Positions 58,701-61,700 of a stretch of 64,000 bases of DNA are shown here, one piece after another (the first letter of the stretch is position 1; the number at the start of each line of letters is the position of its first letter). The position numbers were made by a program, and so were the translations under genes. The stretch comes from Nomia melanderi (lineage: Eukaryota > Arthropoda > Insecta > Hymenoptera > Halictidae): assembly GCF_051020985.1 (NCBI RefSeq), contig NC_135010.1, positions 122,001 to 186,000 on the forward strand. The letters run 5' to 3'. The notes under the pieces are model-generated. The model ran no database searches, was not told the origin of the DNA, and saw nothing but the letters and a program-made list of their open reading frames with translations.

Positions 58701-61700
58701 GCATAAACGGGCTCTTATTAATACATTTATTTTGATTAATACATTTGTTAAAAAATATCATTTTTTAACATTTAACATTGTACCATTACTATTAATATAT
58801 TTTAGATCTTTTTATATTAGGATTTCATTTCACTAGTTTCTTTGTATTTATTTATTTACTTTATTTATTTGCTTTACTCCAAAACGAAACAACATATTTG
58901 AATGCGGTAAAAAGTATTTTATGACAAACATATCAGTAGTTATACTCTTGCGTCGTAGCATATGATGTAAGGCTTCAAATCGGTTTTAATGGTCGGTTGT
59001 GCACATGCCCCATTTTCGGGGAAAGTGCACAGTTATTGGATTTTTTACAATTTTCATAAAAGATTAACATATACAAGTGAAATTCGCGTTTTTGTCAATG
59101 TTAATTAAAACGTATTAATTCAAATATTCGTTGATTTCAATAAATGTTAAAGTATTATAAAACAAATTAAAGATATATGGGTTGAAAGTCAAACTTACTA
59201 AAAACTGGGGTGCACTTACCCCACTCCACCTTATACCGTTTAACGTAATATAAGGAAATGGGTTTTGACGAGCAAAGAGGCCCAAAGTTAATAAAAAAAA
59301 AGCAGTACAAACAGAAGCTGGGGACTGCTTTTAGATATCAGAGCGAGATGATTGGCATAGATAAAAAGGTTAACTGTAGTTGAAAAATCAGAGTAGTTGT
59401 CAATAGTTATGAGAAAAAAATTAGTGTTATGATCGAACGTTATTATTTGTAATTGTCGTTGTTTGGTAGAAGTTTTTGTCGTTAGTTTTATTTATAATTG
59501 CGCATAGTTTTTTAGACATTGTAAATAACTAGCTATAGTATATTATATTTTATAAGCATATCTCAATCATGTCTCTACAATATATTATAATACATCATTA
59601 AATTACTCCGTTTCGTGTATTCATTTTCAACTTTTTAAAGTGTTATTTTGTTTTATATTAACCCTCATAAATTGCAAAAGAAATCCTTTCACTGTATGCG
59701 TTGCGTTACTTAGCGTGTGTGAACGTTTCAGCAAATTGCACGCTAGAAACGTAAATGCGTAAAACAATGTGCGGACCTCCTTCCACTACTACCAAGGCTC
59801 CATCGGATGACGTGGAGAAACAAATGCAAGACAATTTACCATAAAGCTCTGCGTAAGAAACACGTGTATGCGACGAAGTCAATCCTGTTAAAAATTCTAT
59901 TTCTTATCGTTTTCCTTGTTGTTCTGTTGTTTGTTCTACTTGTTGTCATATTGCTGATTTCCATTTTGTTATTTACTGATACAATCAATATCCAATTATC
60001 ACACTACAGAAATTCGTCGCATTCACATATGCTGATGATGATGAGAATATTCACAATTGTGAACAGTCTATATGATAAAATTAGAATAAATATTATTTCT
60101 TTCTTCGGTAAGTCAGGACAGTGCCATTGGATGGTGACATTGTAAAGTGATATGTTGTGAGGATGCGTGAATCACCGACTCCGCGTCGAGCGGGTCCCGT
60201 TAGACCGTAGGGGAGTGGGCCTGCTTGTACCCTGGGGGAATGAGTCCGCGCACTGTGCGTGCGTGCGGACGCACGCAAGGGATGATATTCAAGCGGCGCT
60301 CGATTACTTGGGTTTGATGATAATCCTTCCCTTACCGAAATAATTGTTATTGCCAGGAGACACAACCTCGTCAGCTGGAAATCCTGTGTTAAGATCAGCA
60401 TACTAGTTGGATAAAAAAGTCCCGTATGACACAAAGACGGCTTGGAATGTAGGAAATTTCCAGCTCAAGCTGTAGTCCGCCGCATTAAAAATTGAAAATC
60501 TCAATGATTAGTTCGTTTCACTGAGTTGTGAAGCATTCAGAGCGCCGAGATGCCTTTCTGGAAGCCGCGCCGCAAAACACTAATATACCCGAAATCAATT
60601 TCCATACATAGGTTATGTCTGTGAGGGTTTCGAGCTAGAGCAATCATCACTGAGTTGTACAGTTTGGCGATGAGCTCGAGCAACAGTCAATGCATTGGTA
60701 GAATATTGGTCTGGGGTCAAAAATGACTCGGGCATGGTCTGTCGTGTTTTGGTACTTCAAGTATTAACCCTTAACGGGGCAACGTCGCCATATAAGTGGC
60801 ATGGCACTTTCACTTACTGGGTCCAATGCCGCGTATATGGCGGCAAAAATCCATTTGGTATTTTTATCACGGTTATTATTGAAATATTCATAATGAACAC
60901 GTTAAGTATTGTGCTACGTCACTTCTGTGAATTTGTTTTCGCTTGTTATTTTTGTCGTGATATTTTTTGGCAGTGGGTACACTTGAAATACTTCTGGCCC
61001 GTTAGGGTTTATTCGTGTATTACTTCAATTTCTTCTGTATAAATCGAGTGCGATGAATGGAAAAATACTTTCGTTACTAACTGCATGAAAATATTTCCGA
61101 CCCCAAAGGTTTGTCCAAGACATATTACGTATTAGTATTCACGACAGGTGGAAATGACCATTCTGATGAACGGTATGCGTGCCCAATCAATGTTCAAATC
61201 CAATTACCTTAAAGGCGAAATATTACCACATGAAAAAAATATTGTTCCATATTTTCTACTTAATTTTTCACATAGAATATTGCTACTATATTAACTCTCC
61301 CAGTTGTACTGCAATTTTTGTGTTGTAAGTGAGATTTTGAGGAAGTACGTACAAAGTAAATCAAGAAACGTTTATCCGATAAAATCACACGTGTGTAAAG
61401 TAAATTGATGCGATTTTTGATAATTACTTTTGACAATCAAAATATGTTATTATAATTGTAATACAGCTGCACATATACATAAATGACAAAAATATAAACG
61501 AAGAAGTTTTATTTACCCTTTTCGCTACTATCAGCAGCTAGAGTCGCTCGATACGAAAAATGATCAAAGAAGATGCAATCAAGTAATGCAACGTTAGTAT
61601 CATAATGATTTTTTAATATTCACGGACATTTATGTCAATGACTTATTATGTTTGAAACTAATGTACAAAAAAAATGGAATAAATCTTGTTTTAAATAGAA

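Noticed and set aside
59807..60145. 112-codon ORF with a basic start and a hydrophobic Leu/Val/Ile segment, like a small membrane protein
   Set aside because: T-rich intron DNA readily gives hydrophobic runs; no homology recognised, antisense to msn, no supporting context.
60590..60720. tRNA-like or SINE A/B-box words (GGGTTTCGAGCTA)
   Set aside because: No cloverleaf or A box at the right spacing by eye.
60695..61042. 115-codon plus-strand ORF
   Set aside because: Spans a probable MITE and its flank, with no recognisable domain.
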